This document shows positions 43,850 through 54,120 of a DNA stretch of 64,000 nt, piece by piece (the first letter of the stretch is position 1; every line of letters starts with the position of its first letter). This DNA is from Solidesulfovibrio magneticus RS-1 (GTDB lineage Bacteria > Desulfobacterota > Desulfovibrionia > Desulfovibrionales > Desulfovibrionaceae). The translations under genes and the position numbers were made by a program. The notes under the pieces were generated by a model, which had not been told where the DNA came from, made no database searches, and saw only the letters and a list, made by a program, of their open reading frames with translations. The stretch is taken from contig NC_012796.1 of the NCBI RefSeq assembly GCF_000010665.1, positions 1,758,501-1,822,500 of the forward strand. The letters are read 5' to 3'.

Positions 43850-45016
43850 CTACGCTTCGCGCAAGGCCTCGACAATCCCCAGGCGTGAGGCCCGCAGGGC
43901 CGGCAGAAATCCGCCTACGACACCCATGAAGAGCGAAAACGCCAACGACAGCGCCACGATCCATGGGGCCAGGGTGAAGCGGAAGGCCAGCTCGGAGAAG
44001 GTCTGGAAGTTGGTGGTGGAGAAGGTGAGAAAGGACAGCCCGGCGGCCAACCCCACCCCGGCCAGGCCGCCGATCAGCCCAAGGAGGGTGGATTCGGCCA
44101 GAAAGGCGAGCAGCACCGCCCCGCGCGTGAAGCCAAGGGCGCGTAGCGTGCCGATCTCGGCCACGCGGCCGGCCACCGAGGCGTACATGGTGATCATGGC
44201 CCCGATCATGGCTCCCAGCGAGAAAATGAGCGTGAGCGACACGCCAAGGACCGTCAAAAACTTCCGCATCATGTCCGACTGCTTCTCGTAGTAGCGCGTC
44301 TCGCGCCAGACCTCGGCCTGCAGCCTCGGGTCGGCTTCCACCGCCTCCTTGAAAGCATCAAAAAGCCCGGGTTCGCGCAGGCCGGCCACCACGATGGAAT
44401 AGGCGTTGCGGCCAAAGGCCGGCATGAGCTGGTCGGCGTCGCCCCAGATCTCCGAGGAAAAGCCGGTGGAGCCGGCGTCGAACACGCCGACGATGGGCCA
44501 TTCCCGCTTGCCGAAGCGCAGGCTTTGGCCGATTTCCGCGCCGGCGAATCCCTTGGCCACGGCCTTGCCCACCATGATTTCCGGCGTGCCCGGCTGGGGC
44601 GCGCGGCCCGACACCAGGCGCACCTGGCCGCGAAGGGCCAGCGAGGCCGGCTCCACGCCCCGGATGACCACGTTTGAGGTCTTGCCCGTGGATTTCTTGG
44701 TCAGTCCGATGAGCACCACCGACTCCCGGGCGGCCAGGGGCCGGCCGTCGCCGCCCGGGGCGATCTCGGCCCGGGCGGTCATGGCCGAGGCCTGGACGCG
44801 CTCCAGCCCGCTTTGCACCTCGGTCTCGGAACCCTTGCGCAGCACGATGACGTTGCCGGGCGAGCCGGTGGAGACAAGCGTCTGGCGCAGTCCTTCGGCC
44901 AGCATGAGGGTCGCCGTGAAGACGAAGACCACCAGCGCCATGCCGCCGGCGGTGAGCGTCGTGGTCAGCCGGCGGGTGACAAGGTTTCGCCAGGAATAGG
45001 ACAGGGGCACGGCCAT
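43850..45016 (-). CDS. ABC transporter permease, FtsX/MacB type (second)
   Basis: The 388-residue protein has an N-terminal helix, a large periplasmic domain (about 50-260) and three C-terminal helices. This is the MacB/LolE topology with an FtsX domain (GAMITMYASVAGRVAEIGTLRALG). Such permeases transmit ATPase strokes to a periplasmic adaptor rather than carrying solute across the membrane. It starts at the ATG overlapping the stop of the preceding permease by one base (TGATG). It is the last gene of the operon. Confidence 0.9.
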   Translation of the reverse strand: MAVPLSYSWRNLVTRRLTTTLTAGGMALVVFVFTATLMLAEGLRQTLVSTGSPGNVIVLRKGSETEVQSGLERVQASAMTARAEIAPGGDGRPLAARESVVLIGLTKKSTGKTSNVVIRGVEPASLALRGQVRLVSGRAPQPGTPEIMVGKAVAKGFAGAEIGQSLRFGKREWPIVGVFDAGSTGFSSEIWGDADQLMPAFGRNAYSIVVAGLREPGLFDAFKEAVEADPRLQAEVWRETRYYEKQSDMMRKFLTVLGVSLTLIFSLGAMIGAMITMYASVAGRVAEIGTLRALGFTRGAVLLAFLAESTLLGLIGGLAGVGLAAGLSFLTFSTTNFQTFSELAFRFTLAPWIVALSLAFSLFMGVVGGFLPALRASRLGIVEALREA

Positions 45017-46159
45017 CAGCCGATCCTCCGAAACGCGTCGGCGATGCGCACGGCCGACACCCGCCAGGCCGGCACCGCAGCGGCCAGCACGCCCACGGCC
45101 AGCCCGAAGGCGGCCTGGAGTATGATGGTTGTGGGCGAGACGAAAAAGATGGGAAAATACTGGGCCAGCCCCACGGCAAAGCCCTTGGCCAGAGGCGGCA
45201 GCACGGCAATGGCCAGGGCCGTGCCGGCCAGGGCCAGCAGCATGGACTCGGCCAGGAGCATTCCGGCCAGAGCCGGCGCGCCAAAGCCCAAGGTTTTCAG
45301 GACCGCGAACTCGCCCAGGCGTTCCCTCGCCGACATGGCCATGGTGTTGGCGGCAATAGCCAGGATGATGGCGATGACCACGTAGGACACGGCGGTGATG
45401 GCCAGCAAAATGGCCTCGCTCATGGCCACGAACCCGAGCTGGAAGGCGCGCTCGGTTTCGGTGAGGGTCTCGGCCTGGGAGTTGCGGAACAGCGCGTCGA
45501 TGTCCTTGGATATTTCCGCCGCGCGGGTGGCGTCGCGGATGCCGATCATGAAAAAGCCGACCTGGCCGGCTCTTCTCGGGGAGCGTTTTTTCATGGTCTC
45601 GTCGAGATAGCCGTAGTGGAAATAGAGGACCGTCTCGTCGGTGTCCGGGCGTGCGCCCTTGTAGATGGCGCGGATGGTCATGGGCCACTGGCCCGGATAG
45701 ATGGTGCCGCGCAGGGTGACGGTGTCGCCGATGCGCCAATGGAAGCGGTCGGCCAGCTTGCGGCCGATGACGGCGCTCTTGCGGTCGGTCAGGAAGGCCT
45801 TTTGCTCCTCGGGGCTGACGATGAGTTCGGGGTAGAGCCTGAAGAAATCGTCGGTCTCGACCACGAAGTTGGGGAAGAAGTTCTTTTCGTCGAGATACAC
45901 CCCGCCGAACCAGCCGCCGGCGGCCACGATGTCCACGCCCGTCACCTGGCGGATGCGGCCCTTGTAGGCAAAGGGCAGGGGCTGGGTCAGCGACACGGCG
46001 TTGCGGGTGACCAGCCGATTGGCCGAGGAGGCTTCCACCCCGGCGTGCCAGGCGTCCAGCACCGTGCGCAAAAGCCCGAACGCGGTCAGGGCCACGGCCA
46101 CGCCGACGATGGTCAGCACGGCGCGCAGGCGGTGGCGGAAGGCGTTTAAGAGGATGAGC

Positions 46160-46173
<14 letters not shown>
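45016..46173 (-). CDS. ABC transporter permease, FtsX/MacB type (first)
   Basis: The 385-residue protein has the same topology as its neighbour: helix at 15-38, periplasmic domain, three C-terminal helices with SARERLGEFAVLKTLGFG, the FtsX signature. The two permeases probably form a heterodimer. The start is read as GTG at 46173, overlapping the ATPase gene by 14 bases; a TTG follows one codon later. No strong ribosome site is seen, consistent with coupling. Confidence 0.88.
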
Positions 46174-46843
<670 letters not shown>

Positions 46844-46886
46844 GACGGATTGTCCTGTGCCTGGGAGACGGCCTGGCGTCGCGTCC

Positions 46887-46914
46887 CTTAAAAAATACAA
46901 CAGTATTTTTTAAG
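46887..46914. promoter_or_regulatory. perfect AT-rich palindrome inside the efflux operon
   Basis: CTTAAAAAATAC-AACA-GTATTTTTTAAG: 12-bp perfect arms and a 4-base centre, very AT-rich in GC-rich surroundings. It lies 44 bases upstream of the ATPase start. It could be an operator or a weak hairpin separating expression of adaptor and ATPase. Confidence 0.5.
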
Positions 46915-46974
46915 AAAACAATGGTTTTCGTCTGTTGCCTGTGAAACGCCAGAGGCGTCGCTCGCGAACACGGC

Positions 46975-48180
46975 CTAGCCTTCGGCCAGGGCCACGGCGT
47001 CGCCGTCGCGCAGTTCGGCCGGGGGCGAGAGGATCACTTTTTCGCCGGCCGTGAGTCCCTTGGCCACGGCCCGCATGTCGCCGAGTGGGTCGCCCAGGGT
47101 CACGGGAGTCAAGACGGCCTTGCCGCCGCGCATGACAAAGACGGCGTCGGCCTCGCCCCGGCGGATGACGGCCCCGGCCGGCACGGCCAGACGCGGCTGG
47201 GTCTCGTCCGGGGTCAGCGGCCGGGTGAGAAAGGCCGTCTTGGCGCTCATTTCGGGCAGCACCCGGGGATCGAGGGTGGTGAAGCGCACCTTGACCAGCA
47301 CGGTGGCCTTGGTGCGGTCGGCCGTGGGCACGATCATGTGAACCACGCCCGGGAACCGCTCGCCCGGGATGGCGTCCAGGATGATCTCGCACGGGCCGCC
47401 CACCTTCACCTTCTCGATGCTCGATTCGCTAACGTCGACCTCGGCGGCAAGGGAAGACATGTCGGCGATGGTGACCACGGCGGCCTTGGAGGTGGACGAC
47501 GCGCCAAGGGGCGAGATGATGTCGCCGAGGTCGGCGTTCTTGGTGAGCACCACCGCGTCGAAGGGCGCTTCGAGTTCGGTGTAGCCGCGCTCGGCCTCGG
47601 CTTTTTTGAGCGCCTGCTCCCGGGCGGCCAGGCTGGCCTTGGCCTGGGACAGGGCGGCTTCGGCCTTGTCCAGCCGGGCCTTGGCTGCGTCGTGCTCCGA
47701 GCGAGCCACGTAGTCGCCGGCCGAGAGCTTTTTCATGCGGTTGTACTGCAGCGTGGCGTCGGCCAGCTCGGCTTCGGCCGAGGCAATCTGGAACCGGGCG
47801 GCGGAAAGCTCGTGGACGGCGAGCTTTTTGGCCGCTTCCACGTCGGCGCTTTCCAGCCGGGCCAGGATGTCGCCCTTTTTGACGCGGCTGCCTTCCTCCA
47901 CCCCGAGCCAGACGAGCTGGGCCGTGGCCTTGGTGGCCAGGGCGGCCTTGCGCTGGGCCACGATGTAACCGCTGGCGGTCAGTTCCGTGACCGTGCGCGA
48001 GGGATAGGCCAGGCCCACCGTGGCCGCCTCGACCACGTAGGTGCGCGGGGTCATGAACCAGCCGGCCAGGGCCAGGACCACCAGGGCGGCGACGATCCAG
48101 GGCCATTTCTTGCGGCGTCGGCGCGCGCCGGCCATTTTGTCGTCGCCGGCAATGCGGAGATTTTGCAGCGTGTCGCTCAT
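46975..48180 (-). CDS. periplasmic adaptor of a MacA/HlyD-type efflux system
   Basis: The 401-residue membrane-fusion protein has an N-terminal anchor (WPWIVAALVVLALAGWF), a lipoyl half-motif (GVEEGSRVKKGDILARLES), and a long alpha-helical coiled-coil hairpin (about 110-205). A beta-barrel and membrane-proximal domain follow. It links the ABC pump to an outer-membrane channel, none of which is encoded here. ATG at 48180 follows AGGAAATC. It leads the adaptor-ATPase-permease-permease operon. Confidence 0.92.
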   Translation of the reverse strand: MSDTLQNLRIAGDDKMAGARRRRKKWPWIVAALVVLALAGWFMTPRTYVVEAATVGLAYPSRTVTELTASGYIVAQRKAALATKATAQLVWLGVEEGSRVKKGDILARLESADVEAAKKLAVHELSAARFQIASAEAELADATLQYNRMKKLSAGDYVARSEHDAAKARLDKAEAALSQAKASLAAREQALKKAEAERGYTELEAPFDAVVLTKNADLGDIISPLGASSTSKAAVVTIADMSSLAAEVDVSESSIEKVKVGGPCEIILDAIPGERFPGVVHMIVPTADRTKATVLVKVRFTTLDPRVLPEMSAKTAFLTRPLTPDETQPRLAVPAGAVIRRGEADAVFVMRGGKAVLTPVTLGDPLGDMRAVAKGLTAGEKVILSPPAELRDGDAVALAEG

Positions 48181-48340
48181 GGGATTTCCTGTATCTATAA
48201 TGATGACGGGTCAATACCGCGTTGTCCTGAAGAGTCAAGACGAAATAATTGCCTGGAAGTTTCGTCGGGAATGTTGCGCCGTCAGCGCAACGGTGGTTCC
48301 CGGCAAGGGCGCGCCATGCTTTTTAACCGACCTGGCCCCC

Positions 48341-49516
48341 TTACACTTTTCCCGTCGAGGGGGTCCGGGGGGGATCATCCCCCCCGGCGGAGAGGTCCAG
48401 GAGAGGCCGCGCCTCTCCTGGCCGCCGGAGGCTCTCCCCAAATTGCTCGATGAGCTTGCGGTGGCCGGCCGGAAAGGCGTAGCGCGACAGCTCGTCTGGT
48501 GCGGCCCACAGGCTTTCCTGGGCGGCGGTCAGGGTTGGCTCGGGGGGCGGCGCGGCCTCGGGCAGGTCGGTGAGCCGCAGCAGGCAGCAGTGCAGCGTCA
48601 CCCGGTAGGTGGTGTAGCCGTGGCGGATGACGGCCAGTTTGGTTTCGACCCGGGTCGCAAAGCCGGTCTCCTCGGCGAATTCGCGCACCACGGCCTGTTC
48701 CGGGGTCTCGCCGGCCTCGATGCGGCCGCCCGGGAACTCCCACAGATTGGCCCAGGCCCCCTTGGGCAGGCGCTTTTGAATAAATATGCGCCCGGCGTGG
48801 ACAAGCACGCCGGTGGCGACGTCAAGCGGCGTGATGTCCTTGGATTTGCTGAGGACCGGCCGGTCGGGCACGATGTTCAGACGCCTGGCCGCGCAATGCC
48901 CGGCCAGGGGGCAGGCCGGACAGTCCGGGGTGCGGGGGCGGCAGACCAGCGCCCCGAATTCCATGAGCGCCTCGCCGTAGTCCCTGGCTCGGCCGGGGGG
49001 GAGCAGTTCCCGGGCCAGGGTGGTGGCCTGGGCCTTGCCGGCCGGTTCCTTGATGGGCGCGTCGATGTCGCAGACCCGGGCCAGCACCCGCAGCACGTTG
49101 GCGTCCACGGCCACTTCGTCGCGGCCAAAGGCGATGGCGGCCACGGCCCCGGCCGTGTACTCGCCGACTCCCGGCAGGGCGCGCAGGGCGGCGAAGTCGG
49201 CCGGCAGCCGGCCGCCGTGCTCGGCCATGACCCGCCGGGCGGCGGCCAGCAGATTCCTGGCCCGGCTGTAATAGCCCAAGCCCTCCCAGGCCTTGAGCAC
49301 CTCGGTCTCGTCGGCTTCGGCCAGGGCGGCCACGGTGGGAAAGCGGGCCGTGAAGCGCTCGAAATAGACGGCCACGCGGTCCATCTGGGTCTGCTGGGCC
49401 ATGACCTCCGACACCCAGACACCGTAGGGATCGTAGGTGCGCCGCCAGGGCAGGTCGCGGCGGTTTTGGGCGAACCAATCGAGCAGGAGCGGCACGAAAT
49501 CGGCGTTCTCGGACAT
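48341..49516 (-). CDS. mutY: A/G-specific adenine DNA glycosylase
   Basis: MutY removes adenine mispaired with 8-oxoguanine. In this 391-residue protein the key residues fall at the E. coli numbers: E37, D138 and the cluster cysteines C192, C199, C202, C208. A C-terminal Nudix-like domain (about 230-350, FPGGRIEAGETPEQAVVREFAEE) recognises 8-oxoG. The last 30 or so residues (from about GESLRRPGEARP on) are translated from hairpin repeat copy 10, so the natural C-terminus was probably replaced. The start lacks a strong ribosome site. Confidence 0.95.
   Translation of the reverse strand: MSENADFVPLLLDWFAQNRRDLPWRRTYDPYGVWVSEVMAQQTQMDRVAVYFERFTARFPTVAALAEADETEVLKAWEGLGYYSRARNLLAAARRVMAEHGGRLPADFAALRALPGVGEYTAGAVAAIAFGRDEVAVDANVLRVLARVCDIDAPIKEPAGKAQATTLARELLPPGRARDYGEALMEFGALVCRPRTPDCPACPLAGHCAARRLNIVPDRPVLSKSKDITPLDVATGVLVHAGRIFIQKRLPKGAWANLWEFPGGRIEAGETPEQAVVREFAEETGFATRVETKLAVIRHGYTTYRVTLHCCLLRLTDLPEAAPPPEPTLTAAQESLWAAPDELSRYAFPAGHRKLIEQFGESLRRPGEARPLLDLSAGGDDPPRTPSTGKV
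48357..48437 (+). repeat. modular hairpin repeat, copy 10 (two-hairpin form, inside mutY end)
   Basis: CCGGGGGGGATCATCCCCCCCGG, a CGGAGAGGT spacer, a CCAGGAGAGGC..GCCTCTCCTGG hairpin, then CCGCCGGAGGC. It lies within the 3' end of the mutY reading frame. It shares its left flank (CACTTTTCCCGTCGAGG) with copy 9. Confidence 0.88.
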
Positions 49517-49745
49517 GCATACCTCATTTGCCGGGCTTTGACCCCCGGTCGGAAACTCGCGCCCTAGCCCATAATGCCGATTGGGCCGGCTGGGAAGGGC
49601 GGGGACTCGGGAAGGCCGGAGAGGGGCGAAAGCCGGGCAGGTCCAAGGGGGCTACACGCCTGAGGCAACAGGCGGCGCGTTGCCATTGCCGCCATTTTGG
49701 CCCATAGCAGGATGACTGGCGGTCCGGCCGCCGGGGAGGAAAGCC

Positions 49746-52700
49746 ATGTCCAAGTCCCTGTCGCGCCTTGTCGTCGTCCTCGCTCTGGTCCTTGTCCCAT
49801 CCCTGGCCCGGGCCGCCGGGCCGGACATTCCTCCGGCCCTGGCCCCGTGGGTGGGCTTTGCCCTGTACGAGGCCGGGCAGCGCCTGTGTCCGCCGATGGG
49901 CAATCGCCCGGACGTGCGGGTCTGCCGGTTCCCCACAAGCCTTTCTTTGGACGTCTGGCCCACCGGCGCGGACATGATCTATACGGTGCGGCTTTTTGAC
50001 GACGGCCCGGTTCCTCTGCCCCATGCCGCCGGGGCCTGGATCGAGGGCGTACGTGAGGGGGGAGCCGCCGTGCCCGTGCTTGGCGCGCCGGACGCGCCCT
50101 TTGTGCGGCTTGCGGCCGGGGAACATGTCCTGACCGGCCGCCTGGGTTGGGCGGCAACACCCCAGGGGCTGGCCCTGCCGCCGGATGTCGGGTTGGTGCG
50201 GCTGTCCCGCCAGGGCGCGGCCTCGCCGGTGGCTGTTTCGCCGGCCGGCGAATTGCGCCTGAGCCCGCCCGAAGCGGCCAAGGCCGCGCCCAATCGTGAG
50301 ACGGTACGCGTGTTTCGGCTCATTGCCGACGGCGTGCCCGTCACCGTCACCACGCTGTATCGTCTGGAGGTGTCCGGTCTGGCCCGGGCCGTGACCCTGG
50401 CCGGGGCCGTGCCCGCCGGAGCCTTGCCCCTGGCCGTGCGCGCCCCGGTCCCGGCGACCCTTGGCCCGGACGGCGGGCTTGTCCTCGACGCCGGCCCTGG
50501 GCGCTACGAAGTCGAGGTCGTGGCCCGCTATCCGGCCAAGGTGGACCGCATCGGGCCGGCCGTGTGCCCCTATGGCCGGGAGATCTGGAGCTTCCAATCC
50601 GGCGAGGTCCGGGAGGTCCGGCCCGAAGGGCTACCCGGCATCGACCCCAAGACCGCCGACGTGCCCGGCTCCTGGCAGGCCTATCCGGCCTTTGCCGCCG
50701 AGGCTGGCGGCGTCATGACCCTGGCCGAGCTTGGGCGCGGCGCGCCCACCGGCCGCGACGCGCTGACGCTGTCCCGCGAGATGTGGCTCGATTTCTCCGG
50801 GCAGGGCCTGTCCGTGCGCGACACGGTGACCGGCGAAAACCGGCGGGGCTGGACGCTTTCCCTGCTGCCGCCCGGGGAGTTGGGGCGGGTGACGATTTCC
50901 GGTCAGGACCAGCCCGTGGTACGCCTGGGCCAGGACGGCCGGCCTGGGGTGGAGCTACGCCAATCGCATCTCAACCTGACGGCGCGCTCGCGCTATCCCG
51001 CCGTGGGCGCGGCCCTGCCGGCCGGGGGCTTCGACCGGGAGTTCGAGCGTGTTTCGGCCACGCTGAACCTGCCGCCGGGCTGGGCCCTGGCCTATGCCTC
51101 GGGGCCGGACACGGTGACGGGCGGGCTGCTGTCGGGCTGGACGCTTCTTGATCTGTTTCTGGTTTTCGTGCTGGCCGTGGCCGCCTTCACCTTGCGCGGA
51201 CCCTTGGCCGGCGTGGCCCTGGGGTTGTTTTTGCTCCTGTCCTGGCATGAACCCCACGCCCCGACCACGGTCTGGATGTTCGTGCTGGCCGGCCTGGGAC
51301 TTTTGCGGGCGGCCGGCGACGTGGGGCGGCTGGCCGGCTATCCGGCTTTTCGCCGCCTGTCCGTCACGCTCTTCGTTTTGGCCATGGCGTCGTTGGTGGT
51401 CTTGGCCGTGCCCTTTGTGGCCCGGGAATTGCGTCTGGCCGTGGCTCCTCAGATTGGCGGCGGGGGCGGCGGCGCTCCCGTGCCCGTGGCGGCCAAGCGC
51501 CAGGCCGCCAATGAGGCGGCCATGTCCGAACCGGCCGTCGCCCCGGCCCCGGCCATGCCGGCCGCCCCGGCCCGAGGCAAGAGCGACGCCGGATCGCCTC
51601 GGACCATGGCCCTTTACGGCGGTTATGAGGCGGACAAGGCCCCGGAACGCCTGGAATTTGATCCCAACGCCCTGATGCAGACCGGGCCGGCCATGCCGTC
51701 CTGGCATTTCACCTCGGTGGGCCTGTCCTGGCGCGGGCCGGTGGCCCCGGGCGAGACCCTGCACCTGACGCTTGTGCCGCCTCTGGCCACGGCCGGCCTG
51801 GGCTTTGCCCGGGTGATTCTCCTTGGGCTGGCCTTGGCCCTGCTGTTCGACCGCCAACGCGTGCGCCGTCTGACCCAGCCGGCGGCCGTGGCCGGGGCGG
51901 CGGCCGTCCTCGTCGCCGTGCTGTCCCTTGGCCTGCCTGAGCGGGCCGCAGCCGCGGATTTCCCGCCCCGCGACCTTCTCGACACCCTGCGCGAGCGCCT
52001 GACCCAGCCGCCGCGCTGTCTGCCGGACTGCCTGGGCGCGCCCGGGTTAGAGGTGCGCCTGGAGGCCGGCACGCTCACCATCGTGGCGGCTATCGACGCC
52101 GCCGCCCGGGTGGCCGCGCCGTTGCCGGCCGTGTCCGAGGGCTGGCGGCCGACGCTAGTCACCGTGGACGGCAAGCCGGCCGGGGGGCTTGCCCGCCTGG
52201 ACGGCCAGCCGGCCGTGCTCCTCGAACCCGGCAACCACATTGTGGCCATGGCCGGCCCGGCCCCCGAGGCCGTGTCCTTTACCGTGTCCGCGCCGCTGGC
52301 CCCCGGGCGCGTCCAGGCCTCGGCCCCGGGCTACCGGGTACGCGGGCTGGACGAGCGGGGGGGGCTGGCCGGTCCCCTGGAATTCGTGCGGGCCGAGACC
52401 GGCGGCAAGGCCCAGGCGGCCAAGCCCGGGGCCACGGGCATCGACGTGCCGGCCTTTTTCGAGGTGCGCCGGGCCGTGGATTTCGGCTTAACGTTCGAGG
52501 TGGCAACCGAAGTCGTGCGCCGCTCGCCCACCACCGGCCCGGCCGTGGCCGTTGTGCCGCTTCTGGCCGGGGAGCTGCCCGACGTGGCCGGGGTCAGCGT
52601 GGAGGGCGGCAAGGCCACGGTGCGCTTTACTCCGGGGCAGGACCGCGTGTCCTGGCGCTCGCGCCTGCCGGCCGCGCCGTCGCTGACCCTGGCCGCGCCG

Positions 52701-53852
52701 ACCGACGCCGCCCTGGTCGAGACCTGGACCGTCACCGCCGCCGCCCTCTATGACCTGTCCTACGACGGGCCGCCGCCCGTAGCCTGGCTGACCCCCGAGG
52801 GCCGGCTGGCCCCGCGCTTTGCGCCCTGGCCCGGGGAGAGCCTCACCGTGTCGGTGGCCCGCCCCGAGACCGCGCCCGGGGAGTTCCTGACCCTGGAGCG
52901 GGGCAGCCTGTCCGTGCGCCAGGGTGGCCAGTACCGCGAAGCGACGCTGGTTCTGGTCTTCCGGGCGGCCAAGGGCGCGCGCCAGGTCGTGAAGCTGCCG
53001 CCCGGGGCCGAGGTCACGCGGCTGGCCGTGGCCGGGCGCGAGGTGTTGCCCACCGGCGGCCCGGACGAGGTCGGCTTTGCCCTGCCGCCGGGCGTCACCG
53101 AAGTGACCGTCAACTTCCGGGAGAAGCAGGGGATGGAGACCTTCGCCCGCACCCCGGTCATTGACCTGGGCTTGCCCGGGTCCAATCTGGCCGTCAGCCT
53201 GGAGCTGCCGGCCGACCGCTGGCTGCTGGCCGTTTCCGGCGGCACGCCCCTGGCCCCGGCCGTGCTGTACTGGGGCTGGCTGGCGGCCGTGGCCGCCTTG
53301 GGCCTGGGGTTGTCCTTCATGCCCGACACGCCGCTGTCCCGCCTGTCCTGGCTGCTCTACGCCCTGGGTCTGAGCCAGGCTACGCCCGGCAACGCGCTGT
53401 TGGCCGTGGCCTGGATCGCTGCCCTGGCCTGGCGGCGGCGACATCCCATCGCCCAGGGCGCGGTGGCCTTCAACATTGTCCAGGTGTTGCTGGTCCTGTT
53501 GACCCTGGCCGGGCTGGAGGCCCTCTACGATACCTTGGGCACGGGCCTTCTCGGCCTGCCGCGCATGCAGGTGGCGGGCAACGGCTCCACGGCCACGGCC
53601 CTGCGCTGGACCTTCGACCGCTTGGCCGGTGCGTTGCCGTCCTGCACGGTCGTGAGCCTGCCGTTGATGGTCTTCCGTGCCGTGATGCTGGCCTGGGCGG
53701 TCTGGCTGGCCTGGGCGCTCGTCAAGTGGCTGCGTTGGGGCTTTGACAGCCTGACGGCCGGCGGCGGCTGGCGCAAGCCCGAACTGAAGCTGCGCCTGCC
53801 GGGCCTGGGGCGCGGGGCCGCGCCAAAGCCAGGGGAGCCGGACAAGCCCTGA
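49746..53852 (+). CDS. very large membrane/periplasmic protein of unknown function
   Basis: The 1368-residue protein has a signal peptide (1-23) and a beta-rich extracytoplasmic region to about 460. A helix cluster (about 465-565) is followed by a Gly run (GGGGGGAP) and an Ala/Pro linker. A second periplasmic piece, two helices (about 685-735), a third beta-rich region (to about 1165) and a final helix cluster (about 1170-1335) complete it. GGGGAGGA precedes the ATG. No catalytic motif or named family is recognised. It is flanked by mutY (divergent) and a zinc-ribbon gene. Confidence 0.8.
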   Translation: MSKSLSRLVVVLALVLVPSLARAAGPDIPPALAPWVGFALYEAGQRLCPPMGNRPDVRVCRFPTSLSLDVWPTGADMIYTVRLFDDGPVPLPHAAGAWIEGVREGGAAVPVLGAPDAPFVRLAAGEHVLTGRLGWAATPQGLALPPDVGLVRLSRQGAASPVAVSPAGELRLSPPEAAKAAPNRETVRVFRLIADGVPVTVTTLYRLEVSGLARAVTLAGAVPAGALPLAVRAPVPATLGPDGGLVLDAGPGRYEVEVVARYPAKVDRIGPAVCPYGREIWSFQSGEVREVRPEGLPGIDPKTADVPGSWQAYPAFAAEAGGVMTLAELGRGAPTGRDALTLSREMWLDFSGQGLSVRDTVTGENRRGWTLSLLPPGELGRVTISGQDQPVVRLGQDGRPGVELRQSHLNLTARSRYPAVGAALPAGGFDREFERVSATLNLPPGWALAYASGPDTVTGGLLSGWTLLDLFLVFVLAVAAFTLRGPLAGVALGLFLLLSWHEPHAPTTVWMFVLAGLGLLRAAGDVGRLAGYPAFRRLSVTLFVLAMASLVVLAVPFVARELRLAVAPQIGGGGGGAPVPVAAKRQAANEAAMSEPAVAPAPAMPAAPARGKSDAGSPRTMALYGGYEADKAPERLEFDPNALMQTGPAMPSWHFTSVGLSWRGPVAPGETLHLTLVPPLATAGLGFARVILLGLALALLFDRQRVRRLTQPAAVAGAAAVLVAVLSLGLPERAAAADFPPRDLLDTLRERLTQPPRCLPDCLGAPGLEVRLEAGTLTIVAAIDAAARVAAPLPAVSEGWRPTLVTVDGKPAGGLARLDGQPAVLLEPGNHIVAMAGPAPEAVSFTVSAPLAPGRVQASAPGYRVRGLDERGGLAGPLEFVRAETGGKAQAAKPGATGIDVPAFFEVRRAVDFGLTFEVATEVVRRSPTTGPAVAVVPLLAGELPDVAGVSVEGGKATVRFTPGQDRVSWRSRLPAAPSLTLAAPTDAALVETWTVTAAALYDLSYDGPPPVAWLTPEGRLAPRFAPWPGESLTVSVARPETAPGEFLTLERGSLSVRQGGQYREATLVLVFRAAKGARQVVKLPPGAEVTRLAVAGREVLPTGGPDEVGFALPPGVTEVTVNFREKQGMETFARTPVIDLGLPGSNLAVSLELPADRWLLAVSGGTPLAPAVLYWGWLAAVAALGLGLSFMPDTPLSRLSWLLYALGLSQATPGNALLAVAWIAALAWRRRHPIAQGAVAFNIVQVLLVLLTLAGLEALYDTLGTGLLGLPRMQVAGNGSTATALRWTFDRLAGALPSCTVVSLPLMVFRAVMLAWAVWLAWALVKWLRWGFDSLTAGGGWRKPELKLRLPGLGRGAAPKPGEPDKP

Positions 53853-53878
53853 TCGGGCGGCACGAAACTTGATGCTGT

Positions 53879-53911
53879 CCTCCCGCCCGGCACGTTTGGC
53901 CGGGCGGGAGG
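53879..53911 (+). promoter_or_regulatory. hairpin that encloses the zinc-ribbon gene's ribosome site
   Basis: Perfect 13-bp arms CCTCCCGCCCGGC (53879-53891) and GCCGGGCGGGAGG (53899-53911) with a 7-base loop. The Shine-Dalgarno GGGAGG (53906-53911) lies wholly in the right arm, 5 bases before the ATG. It starts 26 bases after the upstream stop; without a T tract it is a poor terminator. Confidence 0.6.
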
Positions 53912-53916
53912 TTCTC

Positions 53917-54120
53917 ATGGATGCCGGACACTGCGCGGTTTGCGGGAATCCCATCGAATTCATGGACGTCTACATCCTGCGTGCCCAGGGCAAGATCTGC
54001 AGCCGGTGCGTGCTGTCCCGGGGCATCCCGGTTTCGGGCCGGGTGTCGCGCCAGGCCCTTTGGCGCGGCGAGTGGGCGGGAAAGGACTGCCGGCCGCAGC
54101 TGGGTTTTGCCCAAGGGTGA
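53917..54120 (+). CDS. small zinc-ribbon protein
   Basis: The 67-residue protein has two CxxC pairs (CAVCG near residue 7 and CSRC near 31), the spacing of a zinc ribbon. No other domain is present. Function is unknown; such proteins bind nucleic acids or partner proteins. ATG at 53917 follows GGGAGG, which is buried in a hairpin. Confidence 0.65.
   Translation: MDAGHCAVCGNPIEFMDVYILRAQGKICSRCVLSRGIPVSGRVSRQALWRGEWAGKDCRPQLGFAQG

Noticed and set aside
43420..43875. 151-codon minus-strand frame before the methyltransferase gene
   Set aside because: No ribosome site, overlaps both neighbours and a structured inverted repeat, no recognisable domain. Kept only as an unexplained stretch.
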